A stretch of DNA of 32,570 nt from an uncultured Actinomycetes bacterium (lineage in GTDB: Bacteria > Actinomycetota > Actinomycetes > Nanopelagicales > Nanopelagicaceae), in the NCBI GenBank assembly GCA_903844115.1, contig CAIMSI010000092.1, positions 1 through 32,570 of the forward strand. The letters run 5' to 3'. Position numbers and translations under genes: made by a program. Shown here piece after piece: positions 7,716-15,988 of the stretch. The notes under the pieces were generated by a model. The model ran no database searches and was not told the DNA's origin. It saw only the letters and a program-made list of their open reading frames with translations. Position 1 is the first letter of the stretch. Every line of letters begins with the position of its first letter.

Positions 7716-9995
7716 TTAGGCGATGGCGGTAGCTGCGCGACGCGCGCGAACCATTTGAGCGATGATGAGAAGCGCTGCGACGGTTGCGATTGCGTGGTTG
7801 ATGGTTGAGTGACCACCGAGTGCGAAGCTGACGATTGCTGGGGTAATCAAAACTGCAACAAGGTTCATGACCTTGATGAGTGGGTTGATTGCTGGACCAG
7901 CGGTGTCTTTGAATGGATCTCCGACAGTGTCACCGACGATTGTTGCGTGGTGGGAATCGCTTCCCTTTCCGCCGTGGTGTCCATCTTCGATCATCTTCTT
8001 TGCGTTATCCCATGCTCCACCAGAGTTAGAGAGGAATACGGCCATCAGTGTTCCTGTGCCGATTGCGCCGGCAAGATATGCACCGAGTGCGCCTACGCCA
8101 AGACCAAAGCCAACTGCAATTGGTGCCATGACTGCGAGCAGTCCTGGTGTTGCAAGTTCACGAAGTGAATCGCGTGTGCAGATGTCAACGACTAGGCCGT
8201 ACTCAGGCTTTTCTGTGCCCTTCATGATTCCAGGATGCTTTTCAAATTGGCGACGAACTTCAACGACAACTGCGCCTGCTGCTCTGCTTACTGCGTTGAT
8301 TGCAAGTCCAGAGAACATAAAGACAACTGCAGCGCCAAGGATAAGACCGACGAGGTTGCGTGGGTTTGCAACGTCGAGGATTCCTTGGAATTGAAGATCA
8401 GCTGTTGTTACACCTGAATCTTTTACAGCCTTCACGATTGCTTCGGTGAATGCGCCGAACAGCGCTGTTGCGGCTAATACTGCTGTTGCGATCGCAATAC
8501 CTTTAGTAATCGCCTTTGTTGTGTTACCAACAGCGTCGAGTCCTGTAAGGATTGTTGCGCCTTCACCCTTAACATCGCCAGACATTTCAGCAATGCCTTG
8601 TGCGTTATCAGAGATAGGTCCGAAGGTATCCATTGCAACTATCACGCCTACTGTTGTGAGAAGGCCTGTTCCAGCAAGTGATACTGCGAAGAGAGATAGG
8701 ACGATGGAGCCTTGTCCGAGGAGGTATGCAGCAAGAACGCCACCAGCGATGAGCATGGCGGAAAATACTGCTGATTCAAAGCCTACGGAGATACCAGCCA
8801 GAATGACTGTTGCGGCGCCTGTCTTAGAGGATGCAGCGACATCGTTTACTGGGCGCTTGCCAACTTCAGTGAAGAAGCCGGTGAGAACTTGAATTGCGGC
8901 AGCGAGTGCAATACCAATCAATACTGCGCCGAGCGCGAGTACGCGTGGATTGACGTTTGTTGCTGCTGCTGGATCTAATCCTTCAAGAAGCTTCATTGAA
9001 TTAGGCAAGTAAGAATATGTTGCGAATCCGACCAATACTGCGCTGATGATTGCAGAGAGGAAGAATGAGCGGTTGATTGCTTGCATTGCGCTACGGTCTG
9101 TAGAACGCAGGCGAGTAATGAAGATACCGATGATTGCGGTGACGATTCCGATTGCAGGAACGATCAATGGGAAAATCAAACCAGCGTTACCAAATCCTGC
9201 TTTACCGAGGATCAAAGCTGCGACAAGTGTTACTGCGTAGCTTTCAAATAGGTCTGCTGCCATACCGGCGCAGTCACCAACGTTATCTCCCACGTTATCT
9301 GCAATTGTTGCAGCGTTACGTGGGTCATCTTCTGGAATATTTTTTTCAACTTTACCGACGAGGTCCGCGCCGACGTCAGCAGCCTTTGTGAAGATACCTC
9401 CACCAACGCGCATAAACATTGCAAGCATTGCCGCGCCGAAACCGAAACCTTCAAGAACAGATGGTGCGTTCTCGCGGTAGATAACGACAACGATTCCTGC
9501 GCCAAGAAGTCCAAGGCCAACTGTTGTCATGCCGACAACGCCACCTGTACGGAAAGCAATCTTGACTGCGCGTTCTGCGCTCTTTTGACGAGCGGCTTCA
9601 GCAACGCGCACGTTTGCACGAACTGCGAGCCACATACCGTTGTAACCAACGAAAGCGGAGAATCCTGCGCCGACGAGGAAGAAGATTGATCGACCGATTC
9701 GGATATCTGCTGCGCCAGGCAGGGCGAAGAGAACCACGAAGACGATTGCGACGAAGTAGGAAAGTGTTTTGAATTGGCGGTTGAGATAGGCAGCTGCGCC
9801 TTCTTGTACCGCGCTGGCGATCTCCTTCATCTTCTCAGTTCCTTCATCGTGTGAAAGGACTTGAGCGCGAAGGCCCCAGGCAATTGCCAGGGCGATGAGA
9901 GCGATGCCGAGGACTACGTATACGTAGATCAGATTTGTGCCGGTCACTTGGACCGCGCTGGTTTCAGCTTTTAAGCGAGTTAAGGTGTTGAACAC
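7716..9995 (-). CDS. hppA: Membrane proton-translocating pyrophosphatase, K+-independent type
   Basis: Hydrolyses inorganic pyrophosphate and pumps H+ across the membrane, recovering energy from biosynthesis. It is 759 aa with about 16 hydrophobic spans. Catalytic motifs are 'DVGADLVGKVEKNIPEDDPR' (207-226), 'IADNVGDNVGDCAG' (231-244), 'DTFGPISDNAQGIAEM' (456-471) and, near the C-terminus, 'DTVGDPFKDTAGPAINP'. In 'GNTTKAITKG' (490-499), Lys494 and Thr497 occupy the positions that mark the K+-independent class; K+-dependent enzymes have Ala and Gly there. The start is the GTG at 9993-9995, preceded by GAGGAG at good spacing. It lies upstream of topA on the same strand and divergent from padR, sharing a 286-nt intergenic region. 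Identification is firm; H+ rather than Na+ pumping is inferred from subtype. Confidence 0.96.
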   Translation of the reverse strand: MFNTLTRLKAETSAVQVTGTNLIYVYVVLGIALIALAIAWGLRAQVLSHDEGTEKMKEIASAVQEGAAAYLNRQFKTLSYFVAIVFVVLFALPGAADIRIGRSIFFLVGAGFSAFVGYNGMWLAVRANVRVAEAARQKSAERAVKIAFRTGGVVGMTTVGLGLLGAGIVVVIYRENAPSVLEGFGFGAAMLAMFMRVGGGIFTKAADVGADLVGKVEKNIPEDDPRNAATIADNVGDNVGDCAGMAADLFESYAVTLVAALILGKAGFGNAGLIFPLIVPAIGIVTAIIGIFITRLRSTDRSAMQAINRSFFLSAIISAVLVGFATYSYLPNSMKLLEGLDPAAATNVNPRVLALGAVLIGIALAAAIQVLTGFFTEVGKRPVNDVAASSKTGAATVILAGISVGFESAVFSAMLIAGGVLAAYLLGQGSIVLSLFAVSLAGTGLLTTVGVIVAMDTFGPISDNAQGIAEMSGDVKGEGATILTGLDAVGNTTKAITKGIAIATAVLAATALFGAFTEAIVKAVKDSGVTTADLQFQGILDVANPRNLVGLILGAAVVFMFSGLAINAVSRAAGAVVVEVRRQFEKHPGIMKGTEKPEYGLVVDICTRDSLRELATPGLLAVMAPIAVGFGLGVGALGAYLAGAIGTGTLMAVFLSNSGGAWDNAKKMIEDGHHGGKGSDSHHATIVGDTVGDPFKDTAGPAINPLIKVMNLVAVLITPAIVSFALGGHSTINHAIATVAALLIIAQMVRARRAATAIA

Positions 9996-9999
9996 GTGG

Positions 10000-10281
10000 A
10001 AAGACTCCTCAATGAGTTCCGTTTTTCTAGATTAAGTACGAGCCTGCTTCTCTAGTGGCCAGGCCGGTCACGTGCGACCTGCATAGGTTAGGGGCTGGGC
10101 GGGGCTTTTTACAATAAATAGGTATGTGAGTTTGCAGGCGGGCCGATTTTGAAATCTGGCTGGCTGCCCGGTAGGGTTACGTAACGATTCGATATATCGG
10201 AAAAGGCATATATTCGATATATTCGATATATTCGATATATGCGCCTCATCCAAGCAGCAAGGGAAGGAAAGGTGGTTTTGA
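10000..10281. promoter_or_regulatory. Divergent hppA/padR regulatory region
   Basis: This 282-nt gap has no gene. It includes the hppA ribosome-binding site (GAGGAG) at the left, a GC-rich middle (about 10040-10180) in which I see no clear element, the ATTCGATAT repeat array at 10187-10240, and the padR ribosome-binding site (GGAAAGG). Promoters for both genes must lie here, but I cannot place them confidently. Confidence 0.6.
10187..10240. promoter_or_regulatory. Array of four ATTCGATAT repeats, candidate PadR operator
   Basis: The 9-mer ATTCGATAT occurs three times in perfect tandem (10212-10238), with a fourth copy at 10187-10195. The fourth copy overlaps the perfect palindrome CGATATATCG (10190-10199). 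The tandem block is flanked by CATATAT and ATATATG, giving partial dyad symmetry. The array lies 42-95 nt before padR and within the hppA/padR divergent region. PadR-type repressors usually bind AT-rich dyads at their own promoters, so autoregulation of padR-ino1 is the simplest reading; that step is inference. Confidence 0.65.
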
Positions 10282-10836
10282 GTGCGCTCTAAGAGTGAAA
10301 CCCTCGAATTCGCCATCCTCGGGCTCTTGGCTCAGGGGCCTTTGCATGGGTATGAGCTGCGCAAGCGGATCATGACCATCTTCGGACCTTTTCGTGGTTT
10401 GGCCTTCTCTGTTCTCTATCCCCAACTTCATCGAATGTTGGAGGGCGGAACGATTCAAGAGATGGAAAGTGAAAACCCGGTCGGACGCTCTCGTCGCAAG
10501 CGAATTGTTTATGCAATCACGGGCGCCGGTAAAACTAAATTTGAATCTTCTGTAACGCTCACCGATCCACAAACGTGGGACGACGAGAATTTTGAAATTC
10601 GCTTTGCTTTCTTTGGACCAACACCTGTCGGTAGTCGTCTTCGCATTCTTGAAGGTCGCCTACGCCGCCTGACTGAAAAGTCAGCGCTGCTTCGTTCAGA
10701 TCTTGAAAGTTCACAGGAAACAGCAGGTGGAAAAGATAAGTACCTCACTGAATGGCGCCGTCATTCTTTGGATGCTGCCGATCGAGAAATCGCTTGGTTG
10801 CAAGACATGATAAAGATCGAAAGGAAATCTGCGTGA
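10282..10836 (+). CDS. PadR-family transcriptional regulator
   Basis: DNA-binding repressor of the PadR family, 184 aa. The N-terminal winged helix (about 8-75) reads '[21 protein letters not shown]', then '[15 protein letters not shown]' and a wing with '[10 protein letters not shown]'. The C-terminal part (about 105-184) is alpha-helical, rich in charged residues, and resembles the dimerising Vir_C-like domain ('[23 protein letters not shown]'). The start is GTG at 10282, with GGAAAGG about 9 nt upstream. It overlaps the downstream inositol-phosphate synthase start by 4 nt (GTGA), so the two are co-translated. The same pairing of PadR with ino1 is known in mycobacteria (Rv0047c-Rv0046c). 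The upstream ATTCGATAT array is the likely operator. The effector ligand is unknown; an inositol-related signal is a guess from context. Confidence 0.9.
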   Translation: MRSKSETLEFAILGLLAQGPLHGYELRKRIMTIFGPFRGLAFSVLYPQLHRMLEGGTIQEMESENPVGRSRRKRIVYAITGAGKTKFESSVTLTDPQTWDDENFEIRFAFFGPTPVGSRLRILEGRLRRLTEKSALLRSDLESSQETAGGKDKYLTEWRRHSLDAADREIAWLQDMIKIERKSA

Positions 10837-11921
10837 CCAATAATAAAGAGATCCGCGTTGCGATCGTTGGCGTGGGTAACTGCGCGAACTCACTCGTTCA
10901 AGGCGTTACTTACTACAAAGATGCATCACCAACGGATGAGATCCCTGGCCTCATGCATACTGTCCTTGGTGGATATCACGTGCGCGACGTTAACTTCGTT
11001 GCTGCTTTCGACGTTGATTCCAAGAAGGTCGGTCTTGATCTTGCTGATGCAATCTGGGCGAGTGAAAACAACACCATTAAATTTGCGACAGTTCCTCAGT
11101 ACAACGTAAAGGTACAACGCGGAACAACACTTGACGGTCTTGGCCGTTACTACCGCGAGACCATCACTGAATCAACAGAGGCTCCGGTAGATATCGTTGC
11201 TGTTCTTAAGGAACGCAAGGTTGATGTACTTGTTTGCTACCTTCCTGTTGGATCTGAAGATGCAGCAAAGTTCTACGCACAATGCGCACTTGATGCGGGC
11301 GTAGGTTTCGTTAACGCTCTTCCTGTATTTATCGCTTCTGACCCTGTGTGGGCAAAGAAGTTCACAGATGCAAACCTTCCAATCGTCGGAGATGACATCA
11401 AGTCACAGGTTGGTGCGACTATCACCCACCGCGTACTTGCTCACCTTTTCCGCGATCGTGGAGTGCACTTGGATCGCACACTTCAGCTCAATGTTGGCGG
11501 AAACATGGACTTTAAGAACATGTTGGAACGCGATCGCCTTGAGTCAAAGAAAATCTCAAAGACTGGTTCTGTAACGTCTCAAATCGATTACGACATGGGC
11601 GAAAAGAATGTTCACATCGGACCTTCTGATTACATCCCATGGCTTGATGATCGCAAGTGGGCATATGTTCGCCTCGAGGGCCGTGCTTTTGGTGACGTTC
11701 CTTTGAACCTTGAATACAAGCTCGAAGTTTGGGATTCGCCAAACTCAGCTGGTGTAATCATTGACGCTGTTCGTTGCGCAAAGCTTGCAATGGACCGCGG
11801 AATCGGTGGACCACTTACTTCTCCATCTTCATACTTCATGAAGACTCCACCAGTTCAATTCACTGATGACCAAGCTCGCGTCAAGACTGAAGAATTCATT
11901 TCAGGCGCCGCTGAGCGTTAA
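10833..11921 (+). CDS. ino1: myo-Inositol-1-phosphate synthase
   Basis: NAD-dependent conversion of glucose-6-phosphate to 1L-myo-inositol-1-phosphate, the first step to inositol used in actinobacterial phosphatidylinositol and inositol-containing thiols. The ORF track begins at 10752, but homology starts at '[17 protein letters not shown]', so the start should be GTG at 10833. That codon overlaps the padR stop (GTGA) and follows GAAAGGA at about 8 nt. This gives 362 aa, the usual actinobacterial length. The glycine-rich Rossmann motif is 'VGVGNCA'; '[15 protein letters not shown]' and '[11 protein letters not shown]' are characteristic family segments. It is second in the padR-ino1 operon, followed directly by a strong terminator. 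Probably controlled by PadR. Confidence 0.95.
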   Translation: MTNNKEIRVAIVGVGNCANSLVQGVTYYKDASPTDEIPGLMHTVLGGYHVRDVNFVAAFDVDSKKVGLDLADAIWASENNTIKFATVPQYNVKVQRGTTLDGLGRYYRETITESTEAPVDIVAVLKERKVDVLVCYLPVGSEDAAKFYAQCALDAGVGFVNALPVFIASDPVWAKKFTDANLPIVGDDIKSQVGATITHRVLAHLFRDRGVHLDRTLQLNVGGNMDFKNMLERDRLESKKISKTGSVTSQIDYDMGEKNVHIGPSDYIPWLDDRKWAYVRLEGRAFGDVPLNLEYKLEVWDSPNSAGVIIDAVRCAKLAMDRGIGGPLTSPSSYFMKTPPVQFTDDQARVKTEEFISGAAER

Positions 11922-11929
11922 TCATTAAA

Positions 11930-11966
11930 TAAAAATACCCCGCTAAGAAATTGGCGGGGTTTTTTA
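11930..11966 (+). terminator. Rho-independent terminator after ino1
   Basis: The stem ACCCCGC (11937-11943) pairs with GCGGGGT (11954-11960) around a 10-nt loop, followed by TTTTT. An A-run before the stem also makes it a possible terminator for the opposite strand, where the convergent peptidase gene ends 23 nt further on. Confidence 0.9.
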
Positions 11967-11988
11967 TTGCACAAATATGTTGGTGGGC

Positions 11989-13440
11989 TTAACTCGAGCA
12001 AGTGGTTGATGAACCAGCTTTCCCGGTAAGCAAATAATTATCTACGATTGAATCCACGCATTTGTTTCCACGGTTATGTCCAGTATGACCTTCTCCATTA
12101 AATGTGATTAAGGTGCTTCCAGTAAAGATAGTGGCCAGCTTGCCCGCCCACGCGTATGGAGTCGCTGGATCTTTGGTAACTCCGATAATGATGATTGGTG
12201 TTGTCTGAATCTTTGTCATTGCTGGTTTTACTGGTTGTTTGTGTTTCCAATATTTACACGCCAAACCTGCGTATGTTAAATATGGTCCAAAGATTGGTGC
12301 AACTTTTTTCAATTGCGCGCCATCTATTGTCATTTGAGCAACGGTGCGATTTTCCGCCAAATCAAGACAGCCGATGACTTGGGAGATGTCGTTTTCGTTT
12401 GTGTAATGGCCTGCAGCGTCGCGAGAGTTATAGGAATCAGCCAATTCAAAAAGTGGACGTGGGTTACCATCTTTAATGGCCGCGCTCAGGGCCGTTGCAA
12501 GATCTTGCCAACCGGTTTTGTTGTCGTACAAAGTTGCTGCAATTCCAACAATAGCGACCGAAGAGGTTAATTTCCGCCCGTTGGGGAGTGTGAGTGGTTT
12601 GACGTGAAGTGAATTAAGAAATTTCAGGATATCTTTTTGTGAATATGTTTTATATTTTTTAGTGAAGTCAATGAGGGCGTTTTCAAATGCTGTTGCTTGA
12701 ATAAGATTTTGCTCGGCATTTGTTGCGTTCGGATCAATGGCTCCGTCTAGAACAAACTTTCCAACTTTTGTTGGGTAGAGGGCTGCGTAAAGTGTCCCGA
12801 GAAATGAGCCGTAACTCTTGCCAAGATAATTGAGTTTGGGTTCTTTCAATAGGCCCCTGAGCAACTCCATATCCTTTGCCGCTTCAACAGATCCGTAATG
12901 ACCAATTTTTGGGCCAGCATTTTTCGCACACGCAGCCGCGAAATATTTCGCTTGTGAGAGCAATGTATTTAAATCATTTTTTGTATAAACCGTAGTGTCG
13001 GTGGCGATGTATGTATCTTCTTCTTTATCTGTAAGGCAGCGCGTAGGTTGAGATTGGCCGACACCTCGCGGATCAAAACCAAGAATGTCATAGCGCGATG
13101 TGATGGCTGTGGAAACAACTTGTGTTGCCGCTTGAGCATAATCAACAGCCGAACCACCCGGGCCACCAGGATTAACAAAAAGTGTTCCGATGCGATTTTT
13201 CTTATCGGTTGCTAGGTATCGTGATACGTAAAGAGTGAATGTGTTTGCATCAATCGCGTTGTAATCCATGGGCACTTTAAATGTTGTGCACTGCAAATTA
13301 TCTCCGCAAGATTCCCAATTTAATTTCTGCTGTTGGAATTTTGCGATAGGCGAGGTTGCTTGCGAAGGTACGGCGTATACGAGTGCCATCGTGATAATCA
13401 GGGCGCTCACAATGGAGCCCCGCCTACGCATGCTTCTCAT
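11989..13440 (-). CDS. Secreted alpha/beta-hydrolase, tripeptidyl-aminopeptidase-like (TAP family)
   Basis: Probably an exported serine peptidase that removes short peptides from N-termini outside the cell. The N-terminus has a basic start, a hydrophobic core (about 9-24) and a plausible cleavage after 'VPSQA' (28). The alpha/beta-hydrolase core shows 'LFVNPGGPGGS' (oxyanion region, about 87-97), 'DILGFDPRGVGQS' and the nucleophile Ser209 in 'GKSYGS'. The TAP-type C-terminal domain brings Asp in 'GVTKDPATPY' and His in 'FNGEGHTGHNRG'. Length (483 aa) fits SlpD/SlpE/TAP enzymes of actinobacteria. The start at 13440 gives MRSMRRRG; the ATG three codons later also gives a good signal peptide. 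It diverges from dedA with only 48 nt between them. Substrate is unknown; peptide scavenging is an inference. Confidence 0.88.
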   Translation of the reverse strand: MRSMRRRGSIVSALIITMALVYAVPSQATSPIAKFQQQKLNWESCGDNLQCTTFKVPMDYNAIDANTFTLYVSRYLATDKKNRIGTLFVNPGGPGGSAVDYAQAATQVVSTAITSRYDILGFDPRGVGQSQPTRCLTDKEEDTYIATDTTVYTKNDLNTLLSQAKYFAAACAKNAGPKIGHYGSVEAAKDMELLRGLLKEPKLNYLGKSYGSFLGTLYAALYPTKVGKFVLDGAIDPNATNAEQNLIQATAFENALIDFTKKYKTYSQKDILKFLNSLHVKPLTLPNGRKLTSSVAIVGIAATLYDNKTGWQDLATALSAAIKDGNPRPLFELADSYNSRDAAGHYTNENDISQVIGCLDLAENRTVAQMTIDGAQLKKVAPIFGPYLTYAGLACKYWKHKQPVKPAMTKIQTTPIIIIGVTKDPATPYAWAGKLATIFTGSTLITFNGEGHTGHNRGNKCVDSIVDNYLLTGKAGSSTTCSS

Positions 13441-13475
13441 GATTCGTACAGTCTAGTTTTTTAGAGCGAGCCCGG

Positions 13476-13481
13476 TACGAT
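13476..13481 (+). promoter_or_regulatory. Candidate -10 element (TACGAT) for leaderless dedA mRNA
   Basis: TACGAT fits the actinobacterial TANNNT -10 pattern and lies 7 nt before the dedA ATG, so transcription would begin at the start codon. There is no Shine-Dalgarno sequence in front of this ATG and no clear -35. Confidence 0.5.
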
Positions 13482-13488
13482 ATGACCA

Positions 13489-14121
13489 ATGAATATTTGG
13501 ACAGCCCAAGGGGCGATTAATACGTTCGGCTTAGCCGGCATTTTTGCAATTCTCTTCCTGGAGACTGGGCTTCCGTTGGTTCTTGGCCTACCTGGGGATT
13601 CACTCCTCTTTATTGCTGGGGTCGCGGCGTCGGGAACTGGAACGGCTATCCACCTCAAGATTTCGATGCCTGCGCTGGCAATCGGGGCTCCGCTGTTTGC
13701 GATTGCTGGATCCCAACTCGGTCATTGGCTTGGAATTAAGTACGGCGTGAAGTTATTCCAAAAGGAAGATTCTAAATATTTCAATCCATCTCGTCTTCGC
13801 TCCATGGAAAAGTGGATGGCTAAATATGGATACGGCAAGATGATTTTCCTTGGCCGTTTTATTCCAGTTGTGCGTCACCTGGTAAATCCGGTGGCAGGTA
13901 TTTTAGAGATGCCTCACAAGAAGTTCTTTATGTGGAATGTGGTGAGCGCCCTCGTGTGGACGGAAGGATTTATTTGGGGCGGGTATTGGATTGGTGAGAG
14001 CCTGAAGGGTTCTGTTGATCAATACATTGTTCCGATTGTTGCCGTGATTGTTGTTGTCTCAGTGGCTCCAATCGCGTGGGAAGTCATCAAAGAATGGCGT
14101 ACGCGCAAGCACCTTTCCTAG
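13489..14121 (+). CDS. DedA/SNARE-associated family membrane protein
   Basis: DedA proteins are inner-membrane transporters implicated in recycling undecaprenyl phosphate and other phospholipids and in membrane-potential upkeep. This 210-aa protein has the family pattern: 'FAILFLETGLPLVLGLPGDSLLFIAG' region (about 20-44) with the acidic residue in a re-entrant helix, 'LGHWLGIKYG', and the conserved 'FLGRFIPVVRHLVNPVAGI' (about 122-140) with its arginines, then 'FFMWNVVSALVWT' and a final span near 178-198. The start is ATG 13489; the ATG seven bases upstream is out of frame. The mRNA is probably leaderless. It is divergent from the peptidase and ends 9 nt before the convergent pyrE stop. Specific substrate cannot be assigned. 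Confidence 0.92.
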   Translation: MNIWTAQGAINTFGLAGIFAILFLETGLPLVLGLPGDSLLFIAGVAASGTGTAIHLKISMPALAIGAPLFAIAGSQLGHWLGIKYGVKLFQKEDSKYFNPSRLRSMEKWMAKYGYGKMIFLGRFIPVVRHLVNPVAGILEMPHKKFFMWNVVSALVWTEGFIWGGYWIGESLKGSVDQYIVPIVAVIVVVSVAPIAWEVIKEWRTRKHLS

Positions 14122-14130
14122 GACTGAAAA

Positions 14131-14664
14131 TTAAAGACCGAGGTCGGTGAGTGAATAAGCAAATTTATATTCAAGGTTGTTTTCTTTAAGTAATGGCGCT
14201 GCGCCTCTTTCAACAATTGTGGCTACGCCAACAACGATTGCGCCTGCTTCGAGAAGTGCTTCTACTGCCGTCATAACTGATCCGCCCGTGGTTGAAGTAT
14301 CTTCAACGGCGAGGACGCGCTTTCCTTTGACATCTGGTCCTTCAATGCGGCGTTGTAATCCGTGGGCTTTTTCTGCTTTGCGAACTACGAAGGCATCGAG
14401 TTTGCGGCCTTGGCGAGATGCAACGTGCATCATTGCTGTGGCAACTGGATCTGCGCCAAGTGTTAATCCGCCAACTGCTTCATAATCCCAATCTTTTGTA
14501 ACTTCGAGCATTACTTCCCCAACAAGTGGGGCTGCTTCACTATCGAGTGTGATGCGGCGAAGGTCCACGTAATAATCTGCTTCTTTGCCCGACGAGAGAA
14601 TAACTTTGCCATGAACCACGGCCTTTTTAAGTATCTGCTCTTTGAGATTATCGCGTGAAGTCAT
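14131..14664 (-). CDS. pyrE: Orotate phosphoribosyltransferase
   Basis: Converts orotate and PRPP to OMP in de novo pyrimidine synthesis, in the cytoplasm. It has 177 aa, normal for the family. The dimer-loop segment 'FVVRKAEKAHGLQRRIEG' (about 92-109) and the PRPP-binding loop 'VLAVEDTSTTGGS' (about 117-129) are both intact; 'SSGKEADYYVDLRR' near residue 24 is the typical N-terminal motif. It lies 16 nt after hspR on the same strand, so it could be read from the heat-shock operon. However TAGGAT sits exactly 6 nt before its ATG, suggesting its own leaderless promoter. Identification is firm. Confidence 0.96.
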   Translation of the reverse strand: MTSRDNLKEQILKKAVVHGKVILSSGKEADYYVDLRRITLDSEAAPLVGEVMLEVTKDWDYEAVGGLTLGADPVATAMMHVASRQGRKLDAFVVRKAEKAHGLQRRIEGPDVKGKRVLAVEDTSTTGGSVMTAVEALLEAGAIVVGVATIVERGAAPLLKENNLEYKFAYSLTDLGL

Positions 14665-14670
14665 GTGTGA

Positions 14671-14676
14671 ATCCTA
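14671..14676 (-). promoter_or_regulatory. Candidate -10 element (TAGGAT) for leaderless pyrE mRNA
   Basis: Read on the minus strand, TAGGAT fits TANNNT and is followed by 6 nt and then the pyrE ATG. It sits in the 16-nt gap after the hspR stop. No Shine-Dalgarno is evident. This would let pyrE be expressed independently of heat shock. Confidence 0.5.
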
Positions 14677-14680
14677 GCCT

Positions 14681-15073
14681 CTACTCTTTTGGATATACGA
14701 CGATGGTCTGTTGTGTGCGTTTTACAAGTGCTTTAGGTGGATTAGCTTCGATGAGCGCATCAACTTCTGTGCGAAGTTTTGCTACTTCGATTGCCATATT
14801 CGCTACAGCACTTTCCAGCTCCATGATGCGTTTGATTCCTGCAAGGTTTACACCTTCACCGACAAGGCGTTGAATATTTCGAAGGGAAGCAATATCGCGC
14901 AATGAATAGCGGCGTCCGCGACCAGAAGCGCGACCTGGTGTGACAAGCCCCAAGCGATCGTATTGACGAAGAGTTTGCGGGTGCATTCCTGATAACTCAG
15001 AGGCAATAGAAATTACATAAACTGCTTCATCGGCTGAGATTTGATTCTCGTCCTCGTTAGAAATATTTGTCAT
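14681..15073 (-). CDS. hspR: Heat-shock repressor HspR (MerR family)
   Basis: Represses the dnaK operon by binding HAIR inverted repeats, with DnaK as co-repressor in the well-studied actinobacterial systems. The protein is 130 aa. The MerR-type winged helix spans about 17-85: 'YVISIASELSGMHPQTLRQYDRLGLVTP', then 'GRGRRYSLRDIASLRNIQRL' and 'GVNLAGIKRIMELE'. A leucine/valine-rich helix (about 88-112) probably forms the dimer coiled coil. The start ATG overlaps the dnaJ stop by 4 nt (ATGA), so it is the last member of dnaK-grpE-dnaJ-hspR. Two HAIR-like sites lie upstream of dnaK, closing the feedback loop. Identification is firm from both sequence and context. Confidence 0.96.
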   Translation of the reverse strand: MTNISNEDENQISADEAVYVISIASELSGMHPQTLRQYDRLGLVTPGRASGRGRRYSLRDIASLRNIQRLVGEGVNLAGIKRIMELESAVANMAIEVAKLRTEVDALIEANPPKALVKRTQQTIVVYPKE

Positions 15074-15975
15074 GCTTGAGACCTTTGTTTAAGTTCTGCG
15101 CGCGGATCGAATTCTTTTGTTGCTTCCGCAAAATCTTCAAGTGCTTGTTTTGCTTTAGCATCCACACGTTGTGGAACTTGGACATCGATAGTAAGAATCA
15201 AATCACCTTGCTCGTGATTACGGTTGATGCCTTGGCCTTTAATCTTTAGTTTTTTTCCGTTTGGTGTTCCTGGGGCCAAACGTACTTTTACATCTTCACC
15301 ACTCATTGTCGGAACTGTGATATCCGCACCTAGCGCTGCTTCAGTAAATGTGACGGGCAGAGTCATAAGTAAATTATTTTCTTCGCGCTTGAATAGTGCG
15401 TGTGGTGTCACGTTAACAACAATAAACAAATCACCGGGTCCACCATCTCCTGGTGCCCCGCGTCCCTTAAGTTTAATTTTTGCCCCATCTTTAATGCCAG
15501 CAGGAATGCGCGTTGTAAATGGGTCTACACCGGTGCGAATTGTGATTTCACTGCCGTATACAGAATCGCGAAAAGAGATTGTTGTTTGTGTTTGTAGATC
15601 TTGTCCCCGGCGAGGACCGCGGCCTCTGCCGCCGCCGAACAAGTCACCGAAGATGTCGTTGAAATCTCCGCCGCCTTGAAAGCCGCCTTGTGGAAATCCA
15701 CCCGGTTGCTGGAAGCCACCACGCGGCATACGGCCGGACTTAAGTGCATCGCGCATCTCATCGTATTCGGCGCGCTTTTTATCATCACTTAATACTTCAT
15801 AAGCCTCAGAAACATCCTTGAACTTCTCTTCAAGTTTCTTATCGCCTTTAGTTTTATCGGGATGAAGCTGGCGGGCCATTTTGCGATACTGCTTTTTTAC
15901 AGCATCAGCGTTATCTGATTTTTTGACGCCAAGGATCGCGTATAGGTCTTTCTCGTAGAGATCCTTGGCTGCCAT
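15070..15975 (-). CDS. dnaJ: DnaJ-type co-chaperone without zinc-finger domain (type II, CbpA-like)
   Basis: Stimulates DnaK ATPase activity and delivers unfolded substrates. The J domain (about 8-75) carries the essential HPD at 38-40. A Gly/Phe-rich linker follows (about 80-130), then two beta-barrel substrate-binding domains ('ISFRDSVYGSEITI', 'KLKGRGAPGDGGPGDLFIVVNV', 'VKVRLAPGTPNGKKLKIKGQG'). No CxxCxGxG zinc-binding repeats exist anywhere in the 301 residues, so the architecture is that of CbpA rather than classical DnaJ, despite the position in the dnaK-grpE operon. grpE ends 13 nt upstream and hspR overlaps downstream by 4 nt. The gene name follows operon position; 'cbpA' would be equally defensible by domain content. 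Confidence 0.93.
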   Translation of the reverse strand: MAAKDLYEKDLYAILGVKKSDNADAVKKQYRKMARQLHPDKTKGDKKLEEKFKDVSEAYEVLSDDKKRAEYDEMRDALKSGRMPRGGFQQPGGFPQGGFQGGGDFNDIFGDLFGGGRGRGPRRGQDLQTQTTISFRDSVYGSEITIRTGVDPFTTRIPAGIKDGAKIKLKGRGAPGDGGPGDLFIVVNVTPHALFKREENNLLMTLPVTFTEAALGADITVPTMSGEDVKVRLAPGTPNGKKLKIKGQGINRNHEQGDLILTIDVQVPQRVDAKAKQALEDFAEATKEFDPRAELKQRSQA

Positions 15976-15988
15976 TTTTTATAGTTTC

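Noticed and set aside
7867-8892. Plus-strand ORFs of 175 and 148 aa opposite hppA
   Set aside because: They lie wholly antisense to a clearly real pyrophosphatase gene, and their Pro/Ser/Thr/Ala-rich translation is the expected shadow of its codon pattern.
10187-10240. CRISPR-like repeat array
   Set aside because: Units are 9 bp in direct tandem with no spacers and no cas genes; an operator array fits better.
10752-10832. Longer N-terminus for ino1 in the ORF track
   Set aside because: The extra 27 residues lie inside padR in another frame and do not resemble the family; GTG 10833 has a ribosome-binding site and the usual GTGA overlap.
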